The notes below the pieces were generated by a model. That model saw only the letters and a program-made list of their open reading frames with translations. It did not search any database and was not told the origin of the DNA. A stretch of DNA of 64,000 nucleotides from the NCBI GenBank assembly GCA_965153355.1, contig OZ231126.1, positions 85,932,001-85,996,000 of the forward strand, written 5' to 3'. Of this stretch, positions 58,075-61,000 are shown piece after piece. This stretch comes from Flaccisagitta enflata. Lineage: Eukaryota; Chaetognatha; Sagittoidea; Aphragmophora. Both the position numbers and the translations under genes were made by a program. Position 1 is the first letter of the stretch. Each line of letters opens with the position of its first letter.

Positions 58075-61000
58075 ATGCACACGCACAAACGCACACACAC
58101 AAACGCACAAACACACAATCACGACCATTTTATAGTGTTTTTGTTTTGAATTTGGAGGTTGAGGACAAGGACAGGGCAGAAAGGCATGGATGCGAACGCT
58201 TTGGGGAGGATGCGCGTTCGCATCCACTCCTATATTCTATCAGATGCGTTCGCATCCTTATCCGTGTTTACTAAAATCTCGCGCATCCTGTGCGTTCGCA
58301 TTCGCATCCCGGATCGCATCCTTATCCCTGACGCACACACACAAACGCACACACACACAATCACGACCATTTTATAGTATTTTTGTTTTGAATTTGGAGG
58401 TCGAGGACAAGGATAGGGCAGAAAAGCATGGATGTGAACGCTTTGGGTCCTATATTCTATCCTATATTCTATCAGATGCGTTCACATCCTTATCCGCGTT
58501 TACCAAAATTTGGCGCATCCTGTGCATTCGCATTCGCAATCCGGATCGCATCCTTATCCCTGCCCCACTTACAGTCATATTGGTTGACTTATATTTCTAT
58601 TGAAAGTCATTTTGAGTATCTTGGCGTCATTGTAGTGAATTTTGAGATTGTAACTAGAACCTTGAAATTATTCACTTTACCTTAGATATAAAGGTACTAG
58701 ATGCAATTTCAAAATTGCGTCTGATGACGTCACTCATTTTGCTCTTAATCGTTCAAAACAACTTTTATTTAGCCAAGTTGGTTGGGTTTCTTTTGGCGCC
58801 TCATCAGATTCTATTTCTGTACACAGGGTGACGTCTACAGCTTCGCGATCATTTTGCAAGAGATCTTGTACCGAAAAGGCGTCTTTTACTTGGAAAATAT
58901 GGACTTGACTCCCGAAGAGATTTGTACTCGAGTGAGAAATAACCCACCTTTCCGTCCAACTCTTGCCATTGATGGGGACAAGGAGCTCATAGGTTTGATG
59001 TATGCCTAGGTTAACCCTCAATTCATTACATATTGGGAGCTATGTGGGGCAGCATTGGCATTTGAGTCGTTTGATTTTATGAAGACCCGCCCATGTTACG
59101 GACGTATGAACGGAGGGACGGAGCAACCGACCAACATGGTGTCTTGAGGTCGGCTGCATTTGACTAACGTGACATTCTAATTCCAAAAATAATGTCCATT
59201 TCTTGCGCTAGAACTCATTCATCGCTGTTGGATGGAAATCCCAAGCGGCCGGCCTTACATGGAAGAAGTGAAAAGAACGGTCCGAAAGCTGTCTCTCTCT
59301 AAAGTAATTCATCGGGAAAAAAGTCGAAGTCACTCTTCGACTTTTTGACATATTGGAGAGAAACATGGTTTTCATTTTCCTATTTGAAAGTTTAGCATCT
59401 TAATTGATTGATAAGGTAAAAAAATTTAGCATCTCAATTGTTTGATAGGGTAAGAAAATTTGATAATTCTTTTTCATTTGGTGCCAAGCAGAACGCTTTA
59501 TGACAAACATTCCTCTAGTTATGATTTAAAAAAAAAAAAGTTTTAATTTTAAATTGAATTTTTTTTTTAAATTTTTTTATGATTTAAGTAGGATCAATAA
59601 AACAGTGTATGTATGTTTAGTTGAACCTGCAAATACAAAAAAAAACATGTTTAAGAGCATAGCTGCTTATCCGGGAGAGTGGTTTTGAGTATTCTAGCTT
59701 AATTAGCTTATTTTGCTTTATGTTTTTCTTATATTTTAAATGCAATACCGTATTTCTTGCATTTATCGCTCCCCCTCTAATTAGCGCCCCCCCCTTTTTC
59801 ATGAAAGAATAAGCTTATGATAAGAGTGATTTTTAAAAAAAAAATCATGGAAAATTCATTGGAAATTCAATTTTTTAGCAACAATCATAAAAAAATTAGA
59901 TGCAATACAACAAAAAAAATCTCTTTTTTAGTGATTAACTGATGTGAATTCCAAGAAAGTAGTCAAAAAACGTAAATTTCAAAACACATTATTTAGACAT
60001 TAGTGGATAGGGGGCGCTAATTGCAGGTTTAAAACAACAAAGTTTTATTTCAATTTCAAAAGCGCCTGGGGCGCTAATTACAAGAAATATGGTAAATAAA
60101 TATATGTTTTAATATATGTCTGAGCATGCAAATACAAGAAGACATGTTAGTGAGCATAACTGTGTGAGTATTTTTGAGCCTTTTAGCTCATCTAGCTCAT
60201 TTCGCTCAGTCTTTTTTTAGGTGCGCCATAGCACTTCCATGAGAGGCTGTTTGTTGGTCGGACGGTTACGCTCGAGTTGAAAATCTCTAAAAGAAGCAAA
60301 AATCATTGGAAATGATTCAGAAATAGGTTATGATGATTTCTAGGTGCGCCATAGCACCTTTGTAAGAGGCTCTGTCCGTCTGTCCGTCCGTCTGTTGGTC
60401 ACACTTGAATGAAAAATTGTCCAAAATGGTTGAAATCAATTGAAAGCTCATTTTGTTCATCATGCATGATACTTGTTATTTCATCTACTAAAGTAATCAG
60501 CTACGGCTAGGACTCAGGACTGATAGAGCTGGGGATAGGTCTGATAGAGCAGGTGATAGGTTGGTTACGTCTAATAGAGCTGGGAATAGGTCTGATAAAG
60601 CTTGATAGGTCTGATAGAGCTCAGGATAAGTCTGAGTAAGGGATAGGTTGGTAAAGCTAGGGATAGGTCTGATGGAGCACAGGATAGGTCAAATAGAGCT
60701 AGGGATCGGTCTGATAGAGCATGTGATAGGTCAGATAGGTCTGATAGAGCTAGGGATAGGTCTGATAGAGCTAGGGATAGTTCTGATGGAGCTAGGCCTG
60801 GATAGGTTAAAGAATTATTAACGCCCGGCGCACCGTCTTGGCTCATGTATCCGGCCTTGATTATTTTCAATGCAATCAATACATATTATTGCTTTTGATT
60901 TAATCTGATAGTGATAAATAAAAAGATTTGCAGTAAGTGAACTTGGTGGAGAATGGCCAATCAATGCTTACAATTTTTTTCCTCACGGCGACAGCCGCCA

